From Parasponia andersonii (taxonomy: Eukaryota > Streptophyta > Magnoliopsida > Rosales > Cannabaceae): a stretch of 64,000 bases of DNA. Below the pieces are notes generated by a model, which did no database searches, was not told where the DNA came from, and was given only the letters and a program-made list of their open reading frames with translations. Position 1 is the stretch's first letter. The number at the start of each line of letters is the position of its first letter. The DNA lies in the NCBI GenBank assembly GCA_002914805.1, contig JXTB01000430.1:1-64000 (forward strand). Reading direction: 5' to 3'. A program made the position numbers and the translations under genes. Positions 47,841-58,616 of the stretch are shown piece after piece.

Positions 47841-49326
47841 CCCTTTGCTCAATGTAGCCGCAGTCACAGATTCATGTGCTTTTCTCTTTGGTTTCGTCTG
47901 TCTTCTTCCCCACTTTTTGTTTGCTCAGTCCCAACTCCAAGAGCAAGAGCGAACCCGAAGACCAACTCTCGAGATATATGATCAGCGACCATTTGGCCAC
48001 TAGTCTTGTCGCCAAACAAAATTTTCTATATATGTATATTTCTTTTATTTTTATTTTTGTATTAATCTCTGAAGACGCTCGCGTGTCGCGGTAAGCGGTG
48101 CATTTAATTCATATGGAACAAAAACAGTTTCCCCTTTAGCACAAACCCACGAGGATATGAAATGTCCAGTAACCCACGAGCTTATTCTATTTCTATAATT
48201 CTAAAGGGTTTTTTTTTAACCGGATATGCTTACGCCTGCATTTCAGTAATTTTATTCCAATCACTCCCGCGGTACGATTGAATTATTTTTGTCCGGGAAT
48301 ATAAACATATACCCACTGGCACTGCACCACTCCATTTGGTTTAGCAACCACCACGGATAGATACTCTGCTTTCTTGCCAAAAAATAATAAAAATCAAACA
48401 TTCTGCCCTAATGTAAAGCATTTTTTTTATTTAAAAAAAAAAAAAAAAAAGATAATCACACTCACGAGATAATATTTCATCTTCATACTCAAGAGCACGA
48501 ATCCAGGTCCACGCGTGCTTCGGTTTTTCCCGGTGTTTGTACCTAACACTTCACGTATACCCACCGGGGCATTGGCTGTGGTCCACTGTCACTGGGCCCA
48601 CTACCAACCTTTCAGTTAACAGTAATTTCAGGCCAATTTTTTTAAAAAATAATATTAATGACTTTTTTCTTCAGCAATGGCATCAGACAGAAGAAAGCCT
48701 TTTTGGCACGAAATGAAAAAACTAGTTTTTTTATCTTCCTCAAATAGACCACTATTAAATGCTCTACGTCACACACCACTAAAAGGGCTAGTTTAGTCCA
48801 CTCAAGAGTCAAGACCCTCCCTCGGTCGCGAAACTAATGCAAACGCCTCCCAAAGGATCGTACGACAGAAGAAGAAAGTACTACTTGTCAAATTGACAAG
48901 TAGCAGACGGTAGTAAAGCCCAAGTCAGGAGCGACGAGCCAAACCATAGTTCTTTACCTTGGAGCCACTCACATCAGATAACAGGTCTTTTCCTGTGGAG
49001 CCACATCTTCTCGTCGCTTTACACATCGCTACACATCCCTTAAAAGCAAAAAAAGAAGCACTTAGATAGCGACACAAATAGCATATGGATTGCGGTAGTC
49101 GTGGACTACATTGTTACCTTCCTTTTCATCAAGGCCAAGATGCTGGATACGGTAGAACTCCTTTTATGAGCGTTGGTTTTGTGTGTGGCTCTGTTTTCTT
49201 ATCCCAAATATGAAATAACTGACAACCTGTGATCTTTTCTTAAAACCACATCTGCCATTTATAACATGCATTTATCTTTTTCATTGCCTCCTAATATTCT
49301 TTGAGTTTACTCGTAACATAAGAACA
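47841..49326. promoter_or_regulatory. Divergent promoter region between the CNNM-type and methyltransferase genes
   Basis: The two genes are head to head, about 1.5 kb apart. Just upstream of the CNNM start, a short upstream frame (Met-Asn-Leu-stop) is visible on the minus strand around 47873. GC content is moderate, and an A tract of about 18 lies near 48433. No other gene is supported. Confidence 0.5.
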
Positions 49327-50645
49327 ATGTCCGGTGAAGAAAACGGCTCGCCGGAAGTCCCAAAATGGCCTGAGTTCAAACTTCCAGACTTGTTGTCTAC
49401 TGAAGCTGTCCGGCAACTACATGCAACCATTGAAAAAGAATGGGACGCCCTACAACGGTCGGCTTGCCAAACGGCAGCTGGAAGAGCACTTTGGAAACAT
49501 GTGATCCATGACCCTCTCGCAGACTTACTTGCCGGTGAGTCATACCTAAGAAGCCTTCATGAGAAGATAAAGAAAGACTGCACCAACAATGCAAGTGAAA
49601 TCTCTGGAGTGATTCTCGCAGTTCGAACTCTCTGGTTCGATTCAAAACTTGAAGCAGCTCTTCATTCCTTACATGGCAGAGAAACGCAGGTTGTTCTCCT
49701 TGGTGCAGGTAGGGTTACGGCTCTCATCTTTAATTCTTGCAAGTAGTAACATCAAATCTAGAACTAAGCATTATGGTACTCGGGAGTCCTAATTCAGAAA
49801 TTTTGATACATAACAGAGAGCATATTTGTACTTTTGTATGTATTCGTAGCATGGAAATCAAACTAGATATGCTCTGCATCCGAATAATTAATTCTTCATC
49901 CATAATGTTTCTTCCCCCGGCTCAATGCTCCCCTGTAGTGCAAAATAAGCTTGAAAAGACATAATAATGCAAATGCAATTCTTCTATAGGAATGGACGCA
50001 AGGGCATACAGGTTAAGTTGCTTGAAGGAAAGTGATGTGTTTGAAGTTGATTTACCTGAAGTTCTGCAAATGAAATCCACTCTTCTGCAAGCAGCAATGG
50101 AATCTACAAATGAACACCCACATCTAAGAATAATGGCAAAATCCTTAACCAGAGTGGCAGCTGATATCAAAGGTAATGACTGGTTGGAAAAACTTAAGAT
50201 ATCAGGGTATGTACCAGAGAAGAACACGGTGTGGATTCTGGAGGGTATCCTCTACTACCTCACTCACTCCCAGGCAATGCAGGTACTGAAGATAATAGCT
50301 GATAAGTGCACCACTACCCGGACATTCCTTTTAGCAGATTTTATGAACAAACCGTCAACTACCCTTTCCAATTCTATCTTCCATTTCTACAGTGACTGGC
50401 CGGATCATCTCCTGCCATCACTTGGCTTTTCTCATGTTAAACTTTCACAAATTGGCGATCCAGATGCTCATTTTGGACTCTTTCATGACCCATCAAATTT
50501 GTTCAACAAGCTTCGCAGCTTGCCTCGGTCCGTGTACACAAACCCAGATGGAACACCTTGTTGTCGTCTGTATTTAGTGCAGGCCTCTGGTTCCCCAGAT
50601 CAAACCCTAGAGCCAGCAGACTTAATGCTAAAAATCTCCACATAG
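49327..50645 (+). CDS. Leucine carboxyl methyltransferase-family protein
   Basis: Two exons, 49327-49708 and 49990-50645, joined by a GT-AG intron, give 345 residues, matching the size of plant members such as Arabidopsis At5g42760. The first SAM-binding motif is L-L-G-A-G-M-D-A-R-A-Y-R (about 123-134), split by the intron inside G128. Further family marks are E-V-D-L-P-E-V near the ribose-binding acidic position, V-W-I-L-E-G-I-L-Y-Y-L and a C-terminal R-L-Y-L-V-Q-A strand. The fold is class I SAM-dependent methyltransferase of the LCM group. This branch is not the PP2A methyltransferase itself, and its substrate is unknown. No transit peptide is obvious. The gene is convergent with the next one, about 1.3 kb between stops. 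The frame is intact. Confidence 0.92.
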
Positions 50646-51971
50646 CTTCACAACTTCCGAAGCTTAGTATAAATATACATGCAAGGGAATACCTTGCTAT
50701 AACTTGTATCAGCAGGACGCTTTGTTAGCTGAGTTCAACAATCCCATAATGACCGATCGTTAGTCGTAATATAGATATTAGATACCATATGTGTGAACTC
50801 CCAAGGCATAGGCATCATCGTTTGTAGTCCTGCTTAAGGAATACAATTCCCATTTGGAAGACACAGAAACAAATGTGTAATGTTTTCCTCAGAAATTCAA
50901 GTTTATAAAAAGCTGGTTCTGCAGAAATTATTTTATTATTCCAAGGTGAAATGTCAAACATGCCACAGTAGCCATTGGTAACATGGATATCTGGCAGACA
51001 GAAGCACTTAACCAATCCCCAAGCATAGAAATAGTGCAAAGAAGGTTTATATGTGAAATCAATACTTACTAAACGCTCATATTAAGTTCTGAACCCAATT
51101 TACCTGCTACCTCAACAGATGTAACTATAATAAGCATAATGAGTAGCTGCCAGGCTTACAAGTAATGATTCTCTATCTGCTTTAAACGAAAACTCTACAG
51201 AAAGAGAGTGCTACCGAAAACAATTATTAACAGAAAAGAAAAACATGATCCAAGCTGTATCAAATCTTGTACATGCAATATTCCACAACTAGAGAACCTC
51301 AAAACTGGCATTCATGATTTCTTTTTTTTTTTTTTCCAAAAAAAACCACATCATGTCATTCTTAAGCAAGAAACTGCGCCACAAAAAAAGCATAAGCATT
51401 TCAAAAAATAAAAATTTTTTACGGAGGAAAATTCTATTTTCTACCCAACCTCCCCTTTCCCAACAAAATAAGTAACTAAACACACACAATTCTAGAACTT
51501 ATTTTTTTTTTCAGTTTCAGGCCATAATACCCATTCAATGGCCATCCAGAAACAAACTAGATCCATAAAAGTTAACAACGCCAAGTGTAACTTGTTGATC
51601 AACAAGACAGAGAAATTGATACAACTGAAAAAAAAAAAAAAAAAAACCTTCCCTTTCTCCAGTTTTTGAACATCTGATAGTAAAATGAAACATATATCTA
51701 TCTTTTTGATTCACTGCTACCTCATCGTATATTGAAAATTCAACAATTAAGTAACAGGGAAAACCAAGCAATGGAAGCCCCACCACTTCCTTTTAATAAT
51801 AGTACCGAACTGAATATTTCAGCCTAAAACAAGAAAGTGAGAAAATGAGGAAATCAAGGGTGAATATCACAAAATAGGGTGGAAAAAAACTAGTTACAGA
51901 ATGACGAGGTTAAGGAAAATAGAGCATCATCTGAATTTCAAGCATGATGTCCCCAATGAAGACTACATGCG
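50646..51971. other. Tail-to-tail spacer between two convergent genes
   Basis: Probably holds both 3' UTRs. T and A homopolymer tracts occur at 51321-51336 and 51628-51646. No additional gene is supported. Confidence 0.5.
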
Positions 51972-53667
51972 TCAAACTTCAAGGCAGTCCTTAATTCCCT
52001 GCTCAAACTTGTCGAGGGAAGATATGGCATCTGTAAGTGAATCTGCAATCCTCTGTCTGCATCAAAAGTAGCCAAGTAGGTACATTATAACAAAGTCAAT
52101 CCAATATTGAATGGGCTCATTCCTACAATTCAACATTGGCTGACAGGAAAATAATATTGCACAAAGATCCACCTACAATTTGAGTCTCATAAAAGTTTGG
52201 GGGGGGGGGGGGGGGGGGGCTGAAGATGAATGCCACTCAAGCAGACTGCGCTTGAGGTTCGCCCCAAGAAAAAAGAGAAAGAAAGAAGAAGAGACTCTGC
52301 TCATAAATTGACATCAATCATACTTGGCTGATAAATTTTGTCAGCCTTACTATCAAAAGATTCAAAACTACACAACTTTATGCCCTCAACAAGCTGTTCA
52401 AGTACTTTAGCAGTTCATTAACCTAAACAGAGTCACACCTTTGGTCCACCTTGAACTTTACAAACTTGATTGAAAGCAAGGAAGACACAAGGAGCATACG
52501 TAAAAATAGTGAAAGATATGAAGACACAAGTTGGTGCTTTATTCAACCTAATTCCAATAATATCTTCTTTTTTGTGTTTTATTCTTGGGACTATTTGCAG
52601 AACTTCAAATCCTACGAAAATTCATACGTCAATGGAAATTCTTCCAATTTTCATGATATCCTAAATTTATTGCTGCAATAAATTGGGTGGCAAAACCTAT
52701 AACCATTAACACGCTAGACTTGATATAGTTTAAATATATACATATATTCACATGCACATAGACAAACACCCATCAACAAGTGTCTTGCACAATGCATTTA
52801 ACATGTGAAATATACCTTTCAGACGGAAGCTGTATATCAGCCTCATTTGCCAGAGCTTGTAGAGAAGTGAAAGATCTGCATCATGCATCGAGGAGAAAAA
52901 AAAAAAAAAGTATTGTTAATTTTACGTACAATATTAAGACGTCAGCTTTTCTCACATGTCAATAGACAAAAAGAACTACTGAACAAGAAAGATGATGCTC
53001 CAAAAGGCTTCATGTTGTTGTGTTTCTTCGTAGAGACTCTAACTAAAAAGTACTACTTTAGTCATCTGATTTACTAACGAACAGCCAAAGTCAAAATCAA
53101 GATTCAAGATTGAAATGTCCAAGTAAAAACGACCAGAGCACGATATATCACGTAGCAAATCCAGACGGACCATAACAAAACATTTGTTACCTTATAAGGT
53201 CATTTAATATAGCCTCAGCCTCCAATTTAATAGGATCGTTCTTGCCAAGCAATGAGGCCGCATTCTTCACAATCAAACTGAATGTACAAACCTATACACC
53301 AAATAAAATTTGCTCCCTTCATTAATTATTTTTCGATTAAAATTCGCTTGCTCAATCAAATTTCAAAAGCAAGTGTTCCAAACTCCATCAATGTGAGCGC
53401 CTGAAACGCATTTATTGTTCAAAATCCACACAATAGAAACGACTCAGAAGACAGACGGAAAAACCTCAACTCCCGTATTGGCTTGAAACGCAACAAACGA
53501 ATTCCTCTCTCCCGGAACGCAATCCCTAGCAGCAGATCTCAAAAGCCTCTGAATTTCCTCCATATCCTTATTCGAATATTCAGAATCCCTATCCTCTACA
53601 AAACCAAACAAAATTAGCCCAGTAAGGCCCACATTTCCATAAACAAACACATATATCTATAGAAAGA

Positions 53668-53711
<44 letters not shown>

Positions 53712-54153
53712 GTACTGAGTAAGAGATAAGCGGAACGAAGAATCTCTCGCGAGGCATCGATTGGGGCTAACAGAAACTTGGAGGACTTCTTCTTCTGATC
53801 CTTGAGCCAATCCTTTGGTCCTGCTGCGTACGGATAAGAAAATTAGGGTTGTAAGAAAGAAAATGCGAGAAAATTCAAATTGAGAAATATTATCAAACAG
53901 GTGATGCGCACTAACAAATGCCGATTGAGAAAGCAGCCACGGAAGGGGGTGGACAGAGAGAAGGAAGAAAAGCGAGGAAGGAGAGCGAAGAAGCGAAGTC
54001 TCTGCGAGAAATTCTGGCGAGAGGTTGAAGACGATGATGGAGTTTGGGGAAGAAGAAGAAGAGGGGTGTTGTTCTTGGTTTTGAATTTAGAGGGAAGGTT
54101 GAGAAGGCGGGTCTTCTCCAGATAAGGCTGTGTCCAGCTTGAATCGTATTCAT
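51972..54153 (-). CDS. Predicted thylakoid-lumen protein of unknown function
   Basis: Six exons: 54153-53916, 53823-53716, 53595-53465, 53291-53191, 52875-52816, 52056-51972. Phases close to 240 residues. The start is the ATG at 54153. The first 50 residues look like a chloroplast transit peptide (Ser/Pro/Arg, few acids). Then S-R-R-D-F (49-53), a hydrophobic stretch (L-S-F-L-A-F-L-P-S-L) and S-V-A-A at 71-74 form a twin-arginine signal with a likely lumen cleavage site. The mature part of about 165 residues is Leu-rich, charged and mostly helical, with two cysteines (in A-A-R-D-C-V-P and V-E-V-C-T) and another near the end (K-D-C-L-E). It could be a helix bundle like PsbQ-type lumen proteins, but I see no PsbQ signature and do not recognise the family. 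Acceptors for exons 2 and 3 matter: using the next AG would create a stop. Confidence 0.8.
52199..52219. repeat. Run of 21 G in an intron
   Basis: An uninterrupted G homopolymer on the plus strand, inside the last intron of the predicted lumen-protein gene; the transcript would carry poly-C. Length is uncertain in any assembly because such runs are hard to sequence. Confidence 0.85.
53671..53711. repeat. (TA)n(GA)n compound microsatellite in an intron
   Basis: A (TA) run followed directly by a (GA) run, ending five bases before the donor end of exon 2 (53716) of the lumen-protein gene. On the coding strand the intron therefore begins GTACC and then enters a (CT)n(TA)n stretch. Confidence 0.9.
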
Positions 54154-55412
54154 CGCTGATGCTTCCACGCAATCGGATCGGAGTGTGGAGCACGGGGCCG
54201 CGTATTTATTAATGATTTATTTATTTTTTAAAAAATGCTAAATATATTTTTTTTTCGCCTTTTTTTAGAATCTCTTTTATTAAATTTTATGTCAAATTTA
54301 ATATTTTAATATTATAATAAATTATTTTTTACATTCTCTAACTTTAAATTTTACTGTTTAATATTTTAATAATAAAATAAATTATATTAAAATTCAGTGA
54401 AATTAAAAAAGTGTAAAATAATTTATTTATTTATTTATTTATAGAATTAATATCACTTAGGTCACCAATCCTCGTTTGTTTTTTATAGCGTTGAGCTCCT
54501 TGACTTTAAGACTTTGCAACACATAAGTCCTTAGTATACTTTTTTATATTGCCATTGTTCGGTAATTGTTATATCTTTTATTTTTATTGTTTTTCTTGCC
54601 CTCTGCTTGTAAGAGGTCTTTTTCTCCAGCACCCAAAAAAAAAAAAGTCCTTATAATACTTTCCCTCCATTTTTGCCATTAAATATGCGCATACACTCTA
54701 CACATGAGCTTTTTCTCAAGGGTATTTGGTGGAAATTTTGAAAAAAAAAAAAAAAAAGATGGAATATAACGTTCTTTCTCTTCTCCATTGCCGATCATAA
54801 CCAGACGCCCACCACCTCCACGCGGCCATGCCTATCTCTGCGTAGCCACAACTTTGTGTCATCGGGTATTTATGGTATATTAGACAAAGTAAAAACTTTT
54901 AGTTCTTCCAACAACTCTTTATTATCTCAATTAAAGATAACTCAGAAGACTGCAACAATAATCCAAGTTGACCAACAGCTCCAAAGCCGAAAATTGAGTT
55001 AAGAAGAATAGCATACGTCGTCTCAAATTTGGATCATTCTTACATTTTCTTTGGGAAAAACACTGAAATTGATCCATCTACATAGCTTAAACTCAATTTT
55101 TATCAATTGTTGTAAGCATTATAAAATAATCAGAAATACATAAACTTTTTTTATAATAAATTTCAATGTAGACTCACTCAATACTCGCTTCAGGTAATCT
55201 AAACATTCAATTTAGCATAAATGTTAGACCAATACTCGATAACCCACAAAACAAATGAGGATGAATTCTTAAACCATATAATAATCTCAACCAAAATCAT
55301 CAATAAAATAAATTAGATCCAAAGAACGGATGTCTTTTATCCAATTGTGCTCGAGGGTTTTAGGTTGACTGTAACACACCCAAAAAGGAGGGAAAAAAAA
55401 AAAAGGCTCAAC
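54154..55412. other. AT-rich spacer between the lumen-protein gene and the copia element
   Basis: No gene or clear repeat boundary. The proximal part is probably the leader and promoter of the lumen-protein gene. Confidence 0.5.
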
Positions 55413-55620
55413 TGTTGACATTATCTGTACAAATCTTTGACTTAGCTTTACAGATCGTTGAATTTAGTTGTATAGATCTCTGACAGATCTTTCAGCATTT
55501 GTTAGATAGATCCTTAGCATTTATTACGCTTAATCTATTTTTCTCTATATATACTTTGTACCAATACAATCAAAAATTATGAAATGAAAAATACGTTTCA
55601 TTATCCTATTCCTAATTTCA
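55413..55620 (+). repeat. 5' LTR of the copia element
   Basis: Starts TGTTGACATT and ends ..CTAATTTCA, 208 bp, with a TATA-like stretch (ctatatatac) at about 55544. The partner LTR is outside the window, so the left edge rests on the TG and on family appearance. Confidence 0.7.
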
Positions 55621-55623
55621 AGA

Positions 55624-55635
55624 TGGTACCAGAGC
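55624..55635 (+). promoter_or_regulatory. Primer-binding site of the copia element
   Basis: TGGTACCAGAGC, three bases after the LTR, differs at one base from the initiator-Met tRNA site TGGTATCAGAGC. Confidence 0.85.
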
Positions 55636-55729
55636 CTACCATTTGATCCAAATCAAACCAAGAAAAAAAAAAATCAAACCCAGAAAACCCACAAACACAC
55701 AAAACACAAGTCTCATGTTTAGACTCACA

Positions 55730-56000
55730 TACGTCGCCTGTGTGTCCACAAAACACATCTAGCAAATTGCCGCCACTATGCACCGTCGTTGTCAAAGATG
55801 AAGCTGGCACTGCCGCACCTCCGCTCGCCACGGTCAAAATCGAAGGCCGCATCCTCACATAGCCACCCATCGTGTTGCCAACCATCGTGCCGACAGTCGA
55901 AGCCGGCACCGCCGCACCTTAGCTCATCGCCGTCAAAACTGAAGCTCGCATCATCACCCAACCACCCATCGTGCCATCGCCCGTCATCGTCGAAGCTCTT
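55730..56000 (+). repeat. CpG-rich repeated leader of the copia element
   Basis: Between primer site and gag, a GC-rich stretch repeats variants of 'gtcgaagccggcaccgccgc' and 'cacccatcgtgccatcgcc' about three times. Frames on both strands are open in part, but I see no protein family. It is probably an untranslated leader. Confidence 0.5.
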
Positions 56001-56239
56001 CGATTTGGAGGTATCACTTTGTCTCATGTTAATATGTTGAAGAAAACAACTTTGTTGATAAATTGTCTAGTTTAGCTTGAACGACAACCGACACGACCCA
56101 AGCATTTGTGAATAATTGTTTGCCTCTGTTGTTCATTTATTTAGTCTAAGCCCAGCCCAATTACAATATTATTTCGTTTGAGTTTCTGTTAATTCTTATA
56201 AAACAATGTACTGTTAAGTTTCCAAAAGAAAGTGTACTA

Positions 56240-57100
56240 AAAAAGAAAATATAGGTAGCACAAATAGTGAATTATCTGGGACAAAATCTATTCCAGTTAT
56301 TGTACAATCTGAAAGGGTTTTTAATGCAAAAATAATTCTCAATGAATTAAATTATGATATTTGGTCCCAATTAACAGAGATAGGTATTGTTAAGAGGGAG
56401 AAACTCTCCTATATTCAAGGCAAGACAAACCAACCTACAGAATTAGAGGATAGATATGAAAAATGATATGCATATAATCAAAAAGTTAAGAGATAGTTAC
56501 TAATGTCTATGACTTCAAAAACTATGAAGTGTTATTTACGCTTACTCACTGCTCATTACATTTGGAGTTCTGTATTACGGGCATTCATGATAGAAGTGAT
56601 GAGTTACAAGTTTTCTCTTTAAACCAGAGAGTATTTGTTGCAAAACAAAATGGAAGAACTCTATTAGTTTATTAGGGAGAGTTGATTGAAATTTTCAATG
56701 AGCTAGACCATCGAGATAAAGTGGTCATAAAAGATCCCGATAACATCAAAGCATACCGAAAATCTAGTAAATCAAAGCATACCGAAAATCTAGTAAATGA
56801 CTATCTGTACATATCCTTCTTACCGGATTAGATGAAGTTTTTGATCAAATTCGTAGAGAAATTCTACAAAAATAATTTGTCCCAAATATGGAGGAATTCC
56901 ACTCCTTAGTCTAGTGTGAAGCTATATGACATACAACTCTGAATAAGGAGGCAGAAAATACTGAAGCTTCAGCCATGGTAGCTTGAAACTGTCCTCATCC
57001 AACCACAAGACCCAACAATCCAAAGTCTACCTATGTCACTGACAAGTCTACCTATAAGTGTACTCATTACAAGGTAAATGGATATATCAAATATAATAGG
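56240..57100 (+). pseudogene. Copia gag remnant
   Basis: The L-N-Y-D-I-W-S-Q block typical of copia gag (UBN2 type) lies at about 56345. F-N-E-L-D-H-R-D lies at about 56700 and L-T-G-L-D-E-V-F-D-Q-I-R near 56830, separated by stops and a frameshift. The C-x2-H-type zinc knuckle (Y-K-C-T-H...G-Y-I-K-Y-N-R) at about 57052-57100 is cut by the TRIM insertion before its last cysteine. Confidence 0.85.
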
Positions 57101-57487
57101 TCTCACCTAAAAGTGCTAGCTTGAAGGTACTTTTGGACTCATGGACCACCACTTAAATAATCCTGATCTTTCCAGAGTATACCCGATGTGAGACTTAGAG
57201 CATTACAATCTCCTCTCGTTAAAGGCCTAATGTCCTTGCTAAGGTCCACATTCAATAGCCTACATATAACTCCTTTGGCCGGGGTTCATATTTACCACGA
57301 TTCTAACTCATGGCAGCCTTCTAAGACCCACACAAGTATGAAATAGGTCGGCTCTGAATACCAAATGTAACACTATTGAACCTCACCCAAAAGTGCTAGT
57401 TTGAAGGTACTTTTAGACTCACGCACTATTATTTAAATACCCATGATCTTTCTAGAGCATACCCAATGTAGGACTTGGGGCGTTACA
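57101..57487 (-). mobile_element. TRIM-type miniature LTR retrotransposon
   Basis: Two direct repeats of about 107 and 122 bp (57101-57207 and 57366-57487) enclose about 158 bp. On the minus strand the right one starts TGTAACGCCCC and ends ..AGTGTTACA. Two bases further is TGGTATTCAGAGC, the initiator-Met primer site with one extra base. Next to the other repeat is GAGAGGAGAT, a polypurine tract. No coding sequence. These are the parts of a TRIM element. The left repeat lacks about 15 terminal bases, and I could not find a clear target-site duplication. Confidence 0.85.
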
Positions 57488-58616
57488 TCCAAAGCCATTA
57501 TTTTGAACTTATAAGATATCTAGATTGGTGGGACCACAATCAAAAGAAGAATTCTAAGAACACCCTTATTGTAGCTATCATTGAAACAAAGACAAAAGAT
57601 GATGTTGTTCAAAAAGCCTCGACATTGATCATAGCTGCAGAAAATAGTAGTAAGGTTTTTAATATATCTACACTTGTTTCTAATAATGCACGGATAACTG
57701 ATTCTAGTACTACAAATTATATGATATTTGATTCTAGATAGGTCTTACCACTTAATACTTTATTACAAAAATTTGTTTCTACTGCCAATGGATCATCAAC
57801 CCTAGTTATTAGGGAAGGATCCTTGACTCTTACTGATACTCTAAATCTAATTCTATTTTAGTTGTTTTCTCCTTAGATTATAACCTCTTGTCAGTTTCTC
57901 AAGTAACAATAGCTTTATATTGTGTTGTTATTTTTTAGCCTGAATTTTGTGTATTTAAGGACATCTAAATCAGAAATACGATTAGTTGTGGTATTAGGAG
58001 TGGTAGAAGACTTCACTACTTGGACTTGTTGTCAAGTAATTCAGACAAATTACAACAAGCATTGACAATAGGTGGCTTTGAAGAGCAGAAGAAAATGAAA
58101 ATTTCGTTATCGCATCGACATCTGGGGCATGATTTCTTTGGATACCAAAGAAAATTATTTCTTAATTTGTTTACGAAAGTTGACATTTCTAGTTTTCGGT
58201 GTGATGTTTGTGAACTAGCAAAAAACTGGCGTGCTTTATTTCTAGTACATTTGAATAAAAGTCTATTTCTTTTTATGCTTATGCATTCTGATATTTAAGG
58301 TCTATCCAAAGTCACTACCTTGGGTGGAACATTGGTTTGTGATGTTTATTGATAATTATACCCGGATGACATAGTTATGCTTAATGAAATCTAAAGGTGA
58401 AGTATGCTTATTATTTCAAAAGTTTTATAAAATAGTTCAACCTTAGTATAATGCAAAAATTTAGGTTATTCTGAGTGACAATGATGGAGAATATTAGAGT
58501 GTTGACCTTTATCGATGTTTAGAAGTACACGGAGTGATTCATCAAATTACTTGTTCTGACACACCCAAATAAAATAAGGTAGTAAAACATAAAATTTGTC
58601 ACTTATTGGAGGTTGT
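57488..58616 (+). pseudogene. Copia protease and integrase remnant
   Basis: Reading resumes with F-E-L-I-R-Y-L-D-W-W-D-H after the TRIM. The protease site, normally D-S-G-A-T-D-H, reads D-S-S-T-T-N-Y (about 57694), so its catalytic Gly is gone. The zinc-binding part of integrase (H-R-H-L-G-H...C-D-V-C-E-L-A-K) lies at 58020-58298. Core fragments F-I-D-N-Y-T-R-M and L-S-D-N-D-G-E-Y follow with several stops, ending in H-L-L-E-V-V at the next insertion. Confidence 0.87.

Noticed and set aside
26883-54153. A functional gene cluster linking the methyltransferases (TYW1, PMT28-like, LCM-type)
   Set aside because: The three use SAM but belong to different folds, compartments and pathways; they are on different strands and spaced as ordinary plant genes.
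55601-56040. Frames on both strands rich in Gly, Asp, His and Ser
   Set aside because: They come from the CpG-rich repeated leader of the copia element.
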